Shown: in pieces, positions 17,030-26,278 of the stretch
How the letters are laid out: each line of letters starts with the position of its first letter
Position numbering within the stretch: the first letter of the stretch is position 1
Assembly: GCF_000730665.1 (NCBI RefSeq)
Contig: NZ_BBIV01000006.1
Span: forward strand, 1-64,000
Source: Pseudomonas plecoglossicida NBRC 103162 = DSM 15088
GTDB lineage: Bacteria > Pseudomonadota > Gammaproteobacteria > Pseudomonadales > Pseudomonadaceae
Direction of reading: 5' to 3'
DNA: 64,000 bases
The notes under the pieces: generated by a model
Database searches by the model: none
Seen by the model: only the letters and a program-made list of their open reading frames with translations
Told to the model about the DNA's origin: nothing
Program-made: the position numbers and the translations under genes

Positions 17030-18436
17030 ATGCGTTGCCTGATGTTCGTTTGCCTGCTGATCTGCAGCCTGCCCTCACTTGCCCTCGATCGTTCGCGGGT
17101 CGAGGGTTACCTGTTGCCCAATGGCCTGCAGGTCATCCTCAAATCCGGCTACGAACGCGACCATGTGGCGATCCGCCTGGTGGTGGGGGTTGGCCTGGAC
17201 GACTTCGATTGCGAGCAGAAAGAGCTGCCCCATCTGCTCGAGCACCTGCTGTTCGGCGGTATCGACGAGACCGGCGAGGGCGGGCTGGAAGAACGCCTGC
17301 AATCGCTGGGCGGGGAGTGGAACGCCTATACCAGTAGCGCCGACACCACCTTCGTCATCGAGGCCCCGGCGCGCAACCAGCGCAAGGTGCTGGATCTGCT
17401 GCTGGCGGTAATCCGCGATACGCGCATCGACGCCAACAGCCTGGCCACCGCCAAGCGCATCATCGAACGCGAGGATGGCGGCCACTACGGCCACCTGCAG
17501 CGCTGGCTCGACCGCCAGGACATCGGCCACCCCGCCAGCGACCAGCTGGCCACCGAGCTGGGCCTCAAATGCCCCGAGCGCTCCAACCTCGACGACATGA
17601 CACTGGAGCAGGTGCAGGCCCTGCGTGACCGCTGGTATGCCGCCAACAACATGACCCTGATCATGGTCGGTGGCCTCGATCGCCTGCTGCCGGCCTATCT
17701 GGACCGCACCTTCGGCGAACTGCCCGCCACCGAGCCGGAAGAACGTCGTACCCTCGAAAGCATCAGCCAGCAAGCCGAGCGGCGTCGTTACCTGACCCGG
17801 GGAGTGCTGGGTGACAGCGCCAAGTTGCACTGGCTGTTCATCGAGCCGGTCCTGGACAACGACCACCAGCAGACCCTCGACCTGCTCTCGCGCTACCTGG
17901 ACTGGGCCTTGTACGACCAGTTGCGCCTGCGCAACGGCCTGTCCTATGGGCCTTCGGTACAGCGCGAAAGCTTTGGTGACAGCGGCATGCTCAGCTTCAA
18001 TGCCGACCTCGAACGCGACGATGTCGATGCCGCGATCAAGGTCATGCAGCAATTGTTCGACCACTTGCGCAAGGACGGCCTCGACCCGGATACCTTCGCC
18101 CGCATCAAGGATGCCGCCGTTGCCAAGGAAAGCTGGAGCACCCAGGGCAACAGCGCGCTGGCCGACTATTACTGGGGCGCGCTCAACGACTACACCCACG
18201 GGCGTTTCGCCGACCCTGTGCGCAAGCTGCGCCAGGTCACCCTGACGCAGGCCAACGCGGCGCTGAAGGATCTGCTCAAGGATGAAGGTTACGTGCGGAT
18301 CGAGCGGCCGTTTCTCGGGTATGACGAGCTTTACGGCTGGGTGGCGCTGGTTCTGGGGCTGATCCTGGCTGCTGGGCTGCTGCGCTGGCGACGTCATGCG
18401 CCTGATCGACCCAGTGGCGCTACACGGGAGCGGTAG
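17030..18436 (+). CDS. M16 (insulinase-type) peptidase, membrane-anchored
   Basis: This 468-aa protein has an N-terminal signal peptide (CLMFVCLLICSLPSLA), the inverted zinc motif HLLEHLLF (HxxEH, about residues 67-71) with the downstream glutamate expected in the helix around EAPARNQRKVLD, and a second M16 lobe. A hydrophobic segment (WVALVLGLILAAGLL) followed by arginines ends the protein, predicting a periplasmic peptidase tied to the inner membrane. M16 enzymes cut short, unfolded peptides inside a closed chamber. The target is unknown. Confidence 0.87.
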   Translation: MRCLMFVCLLICSLPSLALDRSRVEGYLLPNGLQVILKSGYERDHVAIRLVVGVGLDDFDCEQKELPHLLEHLLFGGIDETGEGGLEERLQSLGGEWNAYTSSADTTFVIEAPARNQRKVLDLLLAVIRDTRIDANSLATAKRIIEREDGGHYGHLQRWLDRQDIGHPASDQLATELGLKCPERSNLDDMTLEQVQALRDRWYAANNMTLIMVGGLDRLLPAYLDRTFGELPATEPEERRTLESISQQAERRRYLTRGVLGDSAKLHWLFIEPVLDNDHQQTLDLLSRYLDWALYDQLRLRNGLSYGPSVQRESFGDSGMLSFNADLERDDVDAAIKVMQQLFDHLRKDGLDPDTFARIKDAAVAKESWSTQGNSALADYYWGALNDYTHGRFADPVRKLRQVTLTQANAALKDLLKDEGYVRIERPFLGYDELYGWVALVLGLILAAGLLRWRRHAPDRPSGATRER

Positions 18437-18505
18437 ATCGGAGGTATCCTTTTGCCAGTACCGGCCCTATCGCCGGCATAGCCCCCATAATCCTGTTGCA
18501 GCCCC

Positions 18506-19528
18506 ATGCCCCCTATACCCCCGATCGTCCAGCGCATCATCGAACTGCTCAAACGCTACCCCGGCATCATCGCGCTCGGCGGTTTCCTCTCCGGTATCGG
18601 CAGCTTCATCCTGGTCGACCGCCAGGCCGGCCTGGCCAGCTGGGTCGCTGTCCTCATGCTGGTCAGCTGGGTCTGGCTGATGCTGGAGAACACCCTCACC
18701 GGCCTGTTCGCCCGCATGTTCAAGCGCGAGATCCCGCAGCCGCTGCTGCGCTACGCGACGCAGATGATTCACCAGGAAAGCCTGTTCTTCGTCCTGCCGT
18801 TCTTCTTCGTCACCACGACCTGGAACAGCAGCCAGCTGGTGTTCACCGGCCTGCTCGGTGCCGCCGGTCTGATCTCGATCATCGACCCGCTGTACTACAA
18901 GTGGCTGGCCCCGCGGCGCTGGCTGTTCCTGGCGTTTCATACCCTGACGCTGTTCGCGGCGCTGCTCACCGCGCTGCCGATCATCCTTCACCTGACCACT
19001 GCGCAAAGCTTCAAGCTGGCGTTGATCGCGGCAATGGCGCTGTCGTTCCCCAGCCTGGTCAGCAGCTTCCCGGTCAACACCTGGCGTCGCGGGGTGGCAC
19101 TGGTGCTGGTGACCCTGGCCGTCGGTGGCGGCGGCTGGCTGCTGCGTTCCTGGGTACCGCCCGCCACCTTGTGGATGACCGAGGTGGCAGTCAGTACTGA
19201 AGTGCTCAATCGCCAGCCCGGCAAGTCACTGGACGAAATCGCCGCCAGCCGCATCCGCAGCAGCGGCCTGTACGCCTATACCGCCATCAACGCACCGCGG
19301 GGGCTCAACGAACGCATCTACCATGTGTGGCAGAAGGACGGCCAGGAGGTCGACCGCATTGCCCTGGATATCCATGGCGGGCGCAAGGAAGGCTACCGGG
19401 CCTGGACCCACAAGCAGAACTTCCCGCCCAATCCGGTGGGCAAGTGGCAGGTCAGGGTGCTGACCGAAGATGGGCAGGTGATCGGGGTGCTGCGCTTCAA
19501 GGTGGTCGACGACGTACCGGCGGGGTGA
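18506..19528 (+). CDS. DUF5924/DUF2914 membrane protein
   Basis: This 340-aa protein has about seven to eight hydrophobic segments in residues 20-225 and a C-terminal soluble domain (about 240-335) of the DUF2914 type, seen in GLNERIYHVWQKDGQEVDRI and the final PVGKWQVRVLTEDGQVIG. No catalytic motif is apparent and no function is known to me. No clear ribosome site precedes the chosen ATG. A REP pair follows. Confidence 0.75.
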   Translation: MPPIPPIVQRIIELLKRYPGIIALGGFLSGIGSFILVDRQAGLASWVAVLMLVSWVWLMLENTLTGLFARMFKREIPQPLLRYATQMIHQESLFFVLPFFFVTTTWNSSQLVFTGLLGAAGLISIIDPLYYKWLAPRRWLFLAFHTLTLFAALLTALPIILHLTTAQSFKLALIAAMALSFPSLVSSFPVNTWRRGVALVLVTLAVGGGGWLLRSWVPPATLWMTEVAVSTEVLNRQPGKSLDEIAASRIRSSGLYAYTAINAPRGLNERIYHVWQKDGQEVDRIALDIHGGRKEGYRAWTHKQNFPPNPVGKWQVRVLTEDGQVIGVLRFKVVDDVPAG

Positions 19529-19550
19529 GGGAAAGGGGCTGCCTTGCAGC

Positions 19551-19626
19551 CCAATCGCCGGCAAGCCGGCTCCCACAGTGAAGCGGTGGAGATCCCTGTA
19601 GGAGCCGGCTTGCCGGCGATTGGGCC
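19551..19626. repeat. REP pair
   Basis: Two inverted copies of the core ATCGCCGGCAAGCCGGCTCC and its complement are separated by about 30 bp, between the DUF5924 gene and the lipid-transport operon. Same family as the other pairs in the window. Confidence 0.85.
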
Positions 19627-19682
19627 AAGACAGACTCGCTGCGCTATGATCAGCCTCTACGCCCCCGCGCGCAGTCAGATGC

Positions 19683-20816
19683 ATGGAGCCTATGACCACC
19701 CCCAGCGCCACCCTGGACACCAGCTGCCAACCGGCCTGCCTGCGCATCACCGGTGACTGGACCCTGGCCCACTACGCCAGCCTGCGGCGCGACAGCGAGC
19801 AACTGCGCACGCAAGCCACCGACGACGCAGTCGCCGACCTCAGCCAGCTGGGCCGCCTGGACACCGCCGGCGCTGCGCTGCTGGCCGAGTTGCTCGGTAC
19901 CGAGCGCCTCTCGCACTGCAGCGAAGACTTGCCCGAAGCCAGCCGAGCCTTGCTGAAAACCGTCTATTGCTCGGTGCAGGACTACTGCATCCCGGTCAAG
20001 GCGCCGGAGCGCAACGTACTGCTCCTGCTGCTGGAGCGCATTGGCTGTGCGGTCGGCACGCTGTGGCAAGACAGCATGCAGTTGCTCGGCTTCGTCGGCC
20101 TGATCCTCGAAACTCTGGTGCGCCGCCTGTTCCAGCCCCACCGCTGGCGTGTCACGCCGGTGGTCGCGCACATCGAGCAGACCGGCCTCGACGCCGCCCC
20201 CATCGTTGCCTTGCTGACCTTCCTGGTGGGCGCCGTGGTGGCCTTCCTCGGCGCCACGGTATTGGCCGCGTTCGGCGCAACCGTCTTCACCGTCGACCTG
20301 GTGGCCTTCTCGTTTCTGCGCGAATTCGCCGTGCTGCTGACCGCCATTCTCATGGCCGGCCGCACCGCCAGTGCCTTTACCGCACAGATCGGCTCGATGA
20401 AGGCCAACGAAGAGATCGACGCCATCCGCACCCTGGGCCTGAACCCCATGGAACTGCTGGTGGTCCCGCGGGTACTGGCGCTGCTGATTTCACTGCCGCT
20501 GCTGACCTTCGTCGCGATGATCTGCGGCATCGTCGGCGGCGCGGTGGTGTGCGCCCTGACCCTGGATATTTCACCGGCGATGTTCCTTTCGCTGCTGCAG
20601 AGCGACATCGGCGTGCAGCACTTCCTCGTCGGCCTGGCCAAAGCGCCGTTCTTCGCGTTCCTGATCGCCGCCATCGGTTGCCTGGAAGGCTTCAAGGTCA
20701 GCGGCAGCGCCGAGTCCGTAGGCGCCCACACCACCTCCAGCGTGGTGCAGTCGATCTTCGTGGTCATCGTGCTGGATGCCGTGGCTGCCCTGTTCTGCAT
20801 GGAGATGGGCTGGTGA
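19683..20816 (+). CDS. MlaE-family lipid ABC transporter permease with STAS-like N-terminus
   Basis: This is a 377-aa permease. Residues 1-100 form a soluble STAS-like domain (LDTAGAALLAELLG is the typical helix); residues 110-375 are the MlaE/YrbE permease with about five to six helices and the family segment GSMKANEEIDAIRTLGLNPMELLVVPR. It moves glycerophospholipids between inner membrane and an MCE protein. Two start codons are possible, 19683 and 19692. The operon continues with ATPase, MCE protein and lipoprotein. Confidence 0.9.
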   Translation: MEPMTTPSATLDTSCQPACLRITGDWTLAHYASLRRDSEQLRTQATDDAVADLSQLGRLDTAGAALLAELLGTERLSHCSEDLPEASRALLKTVYCSVQDYCIPVKAPERNVLLLLLERIGCAVGTLWQDSMQLLGFVGLILETLVRRLFQPHRWRVTPVVAHIEQTGLDAAPIVALLTFLVGAVVAFLGATVLAAFGATVFTVDLVAFSFLREFAVLLTAILMAGRTASAFTAQIGSMKANEEIDAIRTLGLNPMELLVVPRVLALLISLPLLTFVAMICGIVGGAVVCALTLDISPAMFLSLLQSDIGVQHFLVGLAKAPFFAFLIAAIGCLEGFKVSGSAESVGAHTTSSVVQSIFVVIVLDAVAALFCMEMGW

Positions 20817-21604
20817 GTGGCCGGGAAGCGGTGATCGAAGCACGGGGCATCTGCAACCGCTTCGGCAGCCAGAGCGTGCACGAGCAGCTCGACCTGGACC
20901 TGTACCGCGGCGAGATCCTCGCCGTGGTGGGTGGTTCGGGCAGCGGCAAGTCGGTGCTGCTGCGCAGCATCATCGGCCTGAGGCAGCCGAACGAAGGGCA
21001 GATCAAGGTGTTTGGCGAGGATCTCGCCAGCTTGCGCGAGGAGCAGCGTTCGCTGGTCGAGCGGCGCTTTGGCGTGCTGTTCCAGAAGGGCGCGCTGTTC
21101 TCCTCGCTGACCGTCACCGAGAACGTGGCGCTGCCATTGATCGAACATGCCGGCCTGTCGCGCGACGATGCCGAGCACCTGGCCGGGGTCAAGCTGGCCC
21201 TGGCCGGCCTGCCGCTGTCGGCCGCCGACAAGTACCCGTCTTCACTGTCCGGCGGCATGATCAAGCGCGCGGCACTGGCCCGTGCGCTGGCCCTTGACCC
21301 GGACATCCTGTTCCTTGACGAACCCACTGCCGGCCTCGACCCGATCGGCGCCGCCGCCTTCGACCAGTTGATCCTGACCTTGCGCGATGCCCTGGGCCTG
21401 AGCGTGTTCCTGATCACCCACGACCTGGACACCCTCTACACCATCACCGATCGCGTCGCCGTACTGTCGCAGAAGAAAGTGCTGGTCGCAGGCCCCTTGG
21501 CCGAGGTCGAACAAACCAACGATCCATGGATCCATGAATACTTTCACGGCCCACGCGGGCGAGCGGCCGAACACGCCGCCGCCAGTGCCGGGCAGGAGCG
21601 CTGA
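20813..21604 (+). CDS. MlaF-type ABC transporter ATP-binding protein
   Basis: This 263-aa ATPase has Walker A GGSGSGKS (near residue 40), the LSGGMIKRAALARAL signature, and Walker B DILFLDEPTAGLD followed by the switch histidine in ITHDLDTLY. I chose GTG 20813, which overlaps the permease stop (GTGA), because the family N-terminus EAVIEARGICNRFG begins right there. It powers the permease encoded upstream. Confidence 0.92.
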   Translation: MSGREAVIEARGICNRFGSQSVHEQLDLDLYRGEILAVVGGSGSGKSVLLRSIIGLRQPNEGQIKVFGEDLASLREEQRSLVERRFGVLFQKGALFSSLTVTENVALPLIEHAGLSRDDAEHLAGVKLALAGLPLSAADKYPSSLSGGMIKRAALARALALDPDILFLDEPTAGLDPIGAAAFDQLILTLRDALGLSVFLITHDLDTLYTITDRVAVLSQKKVLVAGPLAEVEQTNDPWIHEYFHGPRGRAAEHAAASAGQER

Positions 21605-21607
21605 ACG

Positions 21608-22546
21608 ATGGAAACCCGAGCTCATCACGTTCTCATCGGCCTGGTCACCGTGGTGGTGGTGGTCGGTGCCATGCTGTTCGGCCTGTGGCTGACCAAGTCC
21701 AGCGTCGACGACGCCTTCAAGGACTACGAAGTGGTCTTCAACGAGGCCGTCTCGGGGCTGTCCCGTGGCAGCCCCGTGCAATACAACGGCATCAAGGTCG
21801 GCGATGTCACCAGCCTGCGCCTGGACCCCAAGGACCCCCGCCGGGTGCTGGCCAGGGTGCGCCTGAGCGGCGACACGCCGGTGAAGGAAGACACCCAGGC
21901 CAAGCTGACCCTGGCCGGCGTCACCGGCAACTCGTTCATCCAGCTCAGCGGCGGCACCCCGCAGAGCCCGGAGCTCATCAGCAAGAATGGCAAGCTGCCG
22001 GTGATCGTCGCCTCGCCCTCGCCGATCTCGCGCCTGCTCAATGACAGCAGCGACCTGGTGACCAACATCAACCTGCTGCTGCACAACGCCAACCAGATGT
22101 TCTCCGACAGCAACATCGAGCGCCTGAGCAACACCCTGGCCAACCTCGAGCAGACCACCGGGGCCTTCGCCAACGAGAAGGGCGGTATCGGCGCGGCCAT
22201 CGAGCAACTGGCGCTGGTCGGCAAGCAGGCCAATGCCACCCTGGCCGAGACCCAGGCCTTGATGCGCAATGCCAACGGCCTGCTCGGCAACCAGGGCAAG
22301 CAAGCCATCGACAGCGCCGAGCAGGCGATGCAGTCGCTGGCGCAGAGCATGGCGACCATCGACAGCCTGCTGCAGGACAACCGCCAGTCGATCGACGACG
22401 GCGCGCAAGGCCTCAACCAGCTGACACCGGCCATCCGCGAGCTGCGCGAAACGCTCAATTCGCTCAAGGGCATCTCCCGGCGCCTGGAAGCCGACCCAAG
22501 CGGCTACCTGCTCGGCCGTGACAACACCAAGGAGTTCCAGCCATGA
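21608..22546 (+). CDS. MCE/MlaD family lipid-binding protein
   Basis: This 312-aa protein has an N-terminal membrane anchor (about residues 8-28) and one MCE domain (about 38-115: VSGLSRGSPVQYNGIKVGDV, LAGVTGNSFIQLSGG). A long helical C-terminus (150-300) probably extends into the periplasm. It is the substrate-binding hexameric component of the transporter. It starts 3 bp after the ATPase gene. Confidence 0.92.
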   Translation: METRAHHVLIGLVTVVVVVGAMLFGLWLTKSSVDDAFKDYEVVFNEAVSGLSRGSPVQYNGIKVGDVTSLRLDPKDPRRVLARVRLSGDTPVKEDTQAKLTLAGVTGNSFIQLSGGTPQSPELISKNGKLPVIVASPSPISRLLNDSSDLVTNINLLLHNANQMFSDSNIERLSNTLANLEQTTGAFANEKGGIGAAIEQLALVGKQANATLAETQALMRNANGLLGNQGKQAIDSAEQAMQSLAQSMATIDSLLQDNRQSIDDGAQGLNQLTPAIRELRETLNSLKGISRRLEADPSGYLLGRDNTKEFQP

Positions 22547-23166
22547 ATCCGTCGCTGCGCCTGCTGGCCCTGGCGGCCACGCTGAACCTGGCCACCGCCT
22601 GCTCGATCCTGCCCCAGCGCGAGCCTGTAGATATCTACCGCCTGCCGGTCAACCAGGCCAGCCGCAGCGCGACATCGGTGGACTGGTCACTGCGCCTGAA
22701 CAAACCGCTGGCCAGCGAAGTGCTGGCCAGCCCGCGCATCGCCGTGATTCCCCAGGGCGATGTGGTCAGCAGCTACAAAGGCGCGCGCTGGAGCGACCCG
22801 GCGCCATTGCTGCTCCGCAACCGCCTGCTCGACGGCTTCCAGCGCGATGGCCGGGTACAACGCCTGAGCGCTGACGACAGCAACCTGCAGGCCGACTACG
22901 AGCTGGCGGGCGAGCTGCAGGCGTTCCAGAGCGAGTACCGACCCGGCGGCAAGGTAGAGGTGGTGATTCGTTATGACGCTCGCCTGGTGCAGGGGCGCAG
23001 CCAGCGCATCCTCGCCAGCAAGCGCTTCGAGGTGCGCCAGCCGCTGGCCGACACCCAGGTGGCTGGCGTGGTCGCAGGCTTTGGCGCGGCCAGCGATCAA
23101 CTGGCCGGGCAGGTCGTCAACTGGACGGTGGCGCAGAGCGCCCAGGCTCAGGCGAAGAACCAGTAG
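22543..23166 (+). CDS. PqiC-family (ABC auxiliary) lipoprotein
   Basis: This 207-aa lipoprotein carries a signal peptide and lipobox LATAC (Cys20), then the PqiC/ABC-type auxiliary domain (DIYRLP at the start, AVIPQGDVVSSYKGARWSDPAP). It is likely anchored in the outer membrane as partner of the MCE protein. The ATG overlaps the MCE stop (ATGA). Its 3' end overlaps the convergent SpmAB-like gene by 19 bp. Confidence 0.88.
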   Translation: MNPSLRLLALAATLNLATACSILPQREPVDIYRLPVNQASRSATSVDWSLRLNKPLASEVLASPRIAVIPQGDVVSSYKGARWSDPAPLLLRNRLLDGFQRDGRVQRLSADDSNLQADYELAGELQAFQSEYRPGGKVEVVIRYDARLVQGRSQRILASKRFEVRQPLADTQVAGVVAGFGAASDQLAGQVVNWTVAQSAQAQAKNQ

Positions 23167-24377
23167 CAGATGCAGATGGCCGCGATCACCCCGGACAGCT
23201 CGGCCAGCAGGGCGCAGCCTACGGCGTGGCGCACGCGCTGGATACCTACGGCGCCGAAGTAGACGGCCAGCACGTAGAAGGTGGTTTCGGTACTGCCCTG
23301 GATGGTCGCGGCCACCAGCGCCGGGAAGCTGTCCACGCCATGGGTCTGCATGGTCTCGATCAGCATCGCCCGCGCGGCGCTGCCGGAGAACGGCTTGACC
23401 AGGGCCGTCGGCAAGCCTTCGACGAAGCGCGTGTCCATGCCCAGCCAGTTCACGGCGTGGCGAATGCCATCCAACGCCAGCTCCAGGGCACCGGAGGCAC
23501 GCAGCACGCCCACCGCCACCAGCATCGCCACCAGGTAGGGCAGCAGGCTCTTGGCCACGTCGAAGCCTTCCTTGGCCCCTTCCACGAACGCTTCGTACAC
23601 CTTCACCCGTTTCAACGCACCGATCACCAGGAACAGAACGATCACGCCGAACAGGGTGAGGTTGCCGAGGACCGACGACAGACTGGCCAACGCCGCTGCC
23701 GACAAGGTGCCGAGGAACGCCATGAAACCGCCCAGCAGCAGCGCCCCCGGGATCATGTAGGCCAGCACCACCGGGTCCCACAGGCGCAGGCGCTGCATCA
23801 CCGCCACCGACAGCAGCCCGACCAGGGTCGACACGCTGGTGGCCAGGAGGATCGGCAGGAATACCAGGGTGGGGTCGGTGGCACCTTGCTGGGCGCGGTA
23901 CATGAAGATCGTCACCGGCAGCAAGGTCAGGGACGAGGCGTTGAGTACCAGGAACAGGATCTGCGCATTGCTCGCCGTGGTGCTGCTGGGGTTGAGCTCC
24001 TGCAGGGCGCGCATGGCCTTCAGGCCGATCGGGGTGGCGGCGTTGTCCAGGCCCAGGCCATTGGCCGCGAAGTTCATGGTGATCAGCCCCAGGGCCGGGT
24101 GGCCGGGCGGAACCTCGGGCATCAGCCGGGCGAACAGCGGGCCGAGCACCTTGGCCAGCCATTCGACGATCCCGGCCTTTTCAGCGATCTTGAGAAAGCC
24201 CAGCCACAGGGTCAGGGTGCCGAACAGCAGGATCATGACCTCCACGGACAGCTTGGCCATGGCAAAGATGCTCTCGACCATCGCGGCGAAGATACCGGCA
24301 TTGCCGCCGACCAGCCATTGGGCCAGGGCGGAGACGGCCGCCACCAGGAAAAAGCCGAGCCAAAGGCCGTTGAGCAT
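23148..24377 (-). CDS. SpmA-SpmB-like fused nucleoside-recognition (Gate) membrane protein
   Basis: This is a 409-aa membrane protein with two Gate-domain halves: residues about 1-190 match SpmA (GLDNAATPIGLKAMRALQEL, STTASNAQILFLVLN) and about 210-405 match SpmB (VGVLRASGALE, GSAARAMLIETMQTHG, IQGSTETTFYVLAVYFG). In Bacillus these are two proteins needed for spore dehydration; here they are one polypeptide in a non-sporulating organism, so transport or permeability of an unknown solute is the likelier role. AGGGGG precedes the ATG at 24377. Confidence 0.85.
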   Translation of the reverse strand: MLNGLWLGFFLVAAVSALAQWLVGGNAGIFAAMVESIFAMAKLSVEVMILLFGTLTLWLGFLKIAEKAGIVEWLAKVLGPLFARLMPEVPPGHPALGLITMNFAANGLGLDNAATPIGLKAMRALQELNPSSTTASNAQILFLVLNASSLTLLPVTIFMYRAQQGATDPTLVFLPILLATSVSTLVGLLSVAVMQRLRLWDPVVLAYMIPGALLLGGFMAFLGTLSAAALASLSSVLGNLTLFGVIVLFLVIGALKRVKVYEAFVEGAKEGFDVAKSLLPYLVAMLVAVGVLRASGALELALDGIRHAVNWLGMDTRFVEGLPTALVKPFSGSAARAMLIETMQTHGVDSFPALVAATIQGSTETTFYVLAVYFGAVGIQRVRHAVGCALLAELSGVIAAICICYWFFA

Positions 24378-24428
24378 CCGTGTGTCCCCCTGAAAAATGC
24401 CCGAATGATAACTGGTTTAGCCTGTACC

Positions 24429-24505
24429 GGCCTCATCGCCGGCAAGCCGGCTCCCACACAGGCTGCAGTGTCCTCTGTGGGAGCCGGCTTGCCGGCGATG
24501 AGGCC
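24429..24505. repeat. REP pair
   Basis: GGCCTCATCGCCGGCAAGCC and its exact complement are separated by about 40 bp, with CTCCCAC/GTGGGAG flanks. It lies between the gltP terminator and the SpmAB-like gene's upstream region. Confidence 0.88.
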
Positions 24506-24517
24506 CCTGCAGACAAC

Positions 24518-24546
24518 AAAAAACCCCGACAAGTCGGGGTTTTTTT
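24518..24546 (-). terminator. terminator after gltP
   Basis: The stem AAAACCCCGAC / GTCGGGGTTTT with loop AA and A/T runs on both sides lies 17 bp downstream of the gltP stop (leftward gene). Confidence 0.92.
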
Positions 24547-24562
24547 GTTCAACGCATCAGGC

Positions 24563-25891
24563 TCAGCGCTTGGCGGCTTCGCCAACCACGGCCGCTTCCT
24601 GCTTGTCAGAGATCAGCGAAGCATAGTACTGCTCGCCCTTGGCGGCGTCGTACATGCCTTCCCAGCGAGCGATCACCAGGGCAGCCAGGGCGTTGCCGAC
24701 CACGTTCAGCGCGGTACGGGCCATGTCCATGATGCGGTCGACACCGGCAATGAAGGCCAGGCCTTCCAGCGGGATACCGACGCTGCCCAGGGTGGCCAGC
24801 AGCACCACGAAGGAGACACCCGGCACACCGGCGATACCCTTCGAGGTGACCATCAGGGTCAATACCAGCAGCAGCTGCTGGCTCCAGGACAGGTCGATGC
24901 CGTACAACTGGGCGATGAAGATCGCCGCGATGCTCTGGTACAGGGTCGAACCGTCGAGGTTGAACGAGTAGCCGGTCGGTACCACGAACGAGCAGATCGA
25001 CTTCGGCGCACCGTACTTTTCCATCTTCTCGATCACGCGCGGCAGCACGGTCTCGGAGCTGGAGGTGGAGTAGGCGAGGATCAGCTCATCTTTCATGATG
25101 CGCATGATCTTGATCACCGAGAAGCCGAACAGGCGCGCCACCAGGCCCAGCACCATGAAGGCGAAGAAGGCGATGGCGAAGTACACCAGCAGCACCAGCT
25201 TGGCCAGCGGCAGCAGCGAGCTGAAGCCGAAGTTGGCGACAGTCACGGCGATCAGGGCGAAAACACCGATCGGGGCGTAGTTCATGATCATGTGAGTGAC
25301 CTTGAACATGGTTTCCGACACGCCCTGGAAGGTACGCACCAGCGGCTCGCGCAGGTCGGCCTGCAGGCTCGACAGGCCCAGGCCGAACAGTACCGAGAAG
25401 AAGATGATCGGCAGCATCTCGCCACGCATCAGCGCTGCGAAGATGTTCGACGGGATCAGGTTCAGCAGGGTCTCGATGAAGGCATGCTCATGCTGCACCT
25501 CGGCCGCAGTGGCCTGGTACTTGGAGATGTCGACGGTACCCAGGGTGCTCATGTCGATGCCGGCACCGGGGTGGAACAGGTTGGCCAGCACCAGGCCGAC
25601 GACGATGGCGATGGTGGTCACCACCTCGAAGTAGATGATGGTCTTCAGGCCGATGCTGCCCAGTTTCTTCGCGTCGCCAACCCCGGCGATGCCCACGATC
25701 AGCGACGAAATCACGATCGGGACGACGATCATCTTGATCAGGCGAATGAAGATGTCACCGGCAGGCTGGAGGACGTTGCTGATCCACCATGCCTTTTCTG
25801 CACTGAAGTGATTCAGCAGTGCGCCGATTGCAACGCCCAGGACCAGACCGATGACGATCTGCCAGGCGAGGCTCAGTTTTGCCTTCTTCAT
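24563..25891 (-). CDS. gltP: proton/glutamate-aspartate symporter
   Basis: This 442-aa transporter of the dicarboxylate/amino acid:cation symporter (DAACS) family has about eight helices and two re-entrant hairpins. The serine-rich hairpin (AYSTSSSETVLPRVIEKME) and the helix-7/HP2 region (YSFNLDGSTLYQSIAAIFIAQ) are the substrate and ion sites. I start it at ATG 25891 (MKKAKLSLAWQ), 12 bp after AAAGGG; an upstream GTG in frame is less likely. It imports glutamate and aspartate. A palindrome upstream suggests AauR control. Confidence 0.92.
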   Translation of the reverse strand: MKKAKLSLAWQIVIGLVLGVAIGALLNHFSAEKAWWISNVLQPAGDIFIRLIKMIVVPIVISSLIVGIAGVGDAKKLGSIGLKTIIYFEVVTTIAIVVGLVLANLFHPGAGIDMSTLGTVDISKYQATAAEVQHEHAFIETLLNLIPSNIFAALMRGEMLPIIFFSVLFGLGLSSLQADLREPLVRTFQGVSETMFKVTHMIMNYAPIGVFALIAVTVANFGFSSLLPLAKLVLLVYFAIAFFAFMVLGLVARLFGFSVIKIMRIMKDELILAYSTSSSETVLPRVIEKMEKYGAPKSICSFVVPTGYSFNLDGSTLYQSIAAIFIAQLYGIDLSWSQQLLLVLTLMVTSKGIAGVPGVSFVVLLATLGSVGIPLEGLAFIAGVDRIMDMARTALNVVGNALAALVIARWEGMYDAAKGEQYYASLISDKQEAAVVGEAAKR

Positions 25892-26161
25892 GTCTTTACC
25901 CTTTGTTCTAGTGGTCACGGGCACCGACCGGAAAAGCGCGTAACAGAGCCGTTGGCAACGTCACGGGCAGCAGCAGCTTCCGTCCGGAGACCTCATGTAA
26001 GGACACCGCGATCGAGCGTCTAGGCGCTCGGGCCAGCGAAAAAGGCGGCAACTATTGCGATGGGAAAGGATGAAATCTAATGCCGGAAGCGTATACCCCA
26101 TACCGATTAAGCATACTGATCTGCGTCAAAATGGGCCGCTCGCAAGTCCTTGATTTACAAC

Positions 26162-26177
26162 GTTCGGAATTCCGAAC
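26162..26177. promoter_or_regulatory. AauR-type palindrome
   Basis: GTTCGGAATTCCGAAC is a perfect 16-bp palindrome. It contains TTCGGNNNNCCGAA, which I recall as the site of AauR, the sigma-54 activator for acidic amino acid uptake in P. putida. A second copy with one mismatch, TTCGACAATCCGAA, lies at 26240-26253. Both are 270-360 bp upstream of gltP, which transports the inducers. Confidence 0.6.
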
Positions 26178-26262
26178 AAGACCAAAGCGCCATTTTTAGG
26201 CATTTTTGACAGCTGGGAGAGGGGAGGAAATATGGCTTGTTCGACAATCCGAATGGCCAAAA

Positions 26263-26278
26263 TGGCACTTGCGTTGCC
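26263..26278 (+). promoter_or_regulatory. sigma-54 (-24/-12) promoter match
   Basis: TGGCAC-TTGCG-TTGCC has the conserved GG at -24 and GC at -12 with exact N10 spacing. It faces rightward, away from gltP, with the palindrome about 110 bp upstream of the expected start near 26288. The complementary strand also keeps GG-N10-GC but is a weaker match. Confidence 0.45.
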
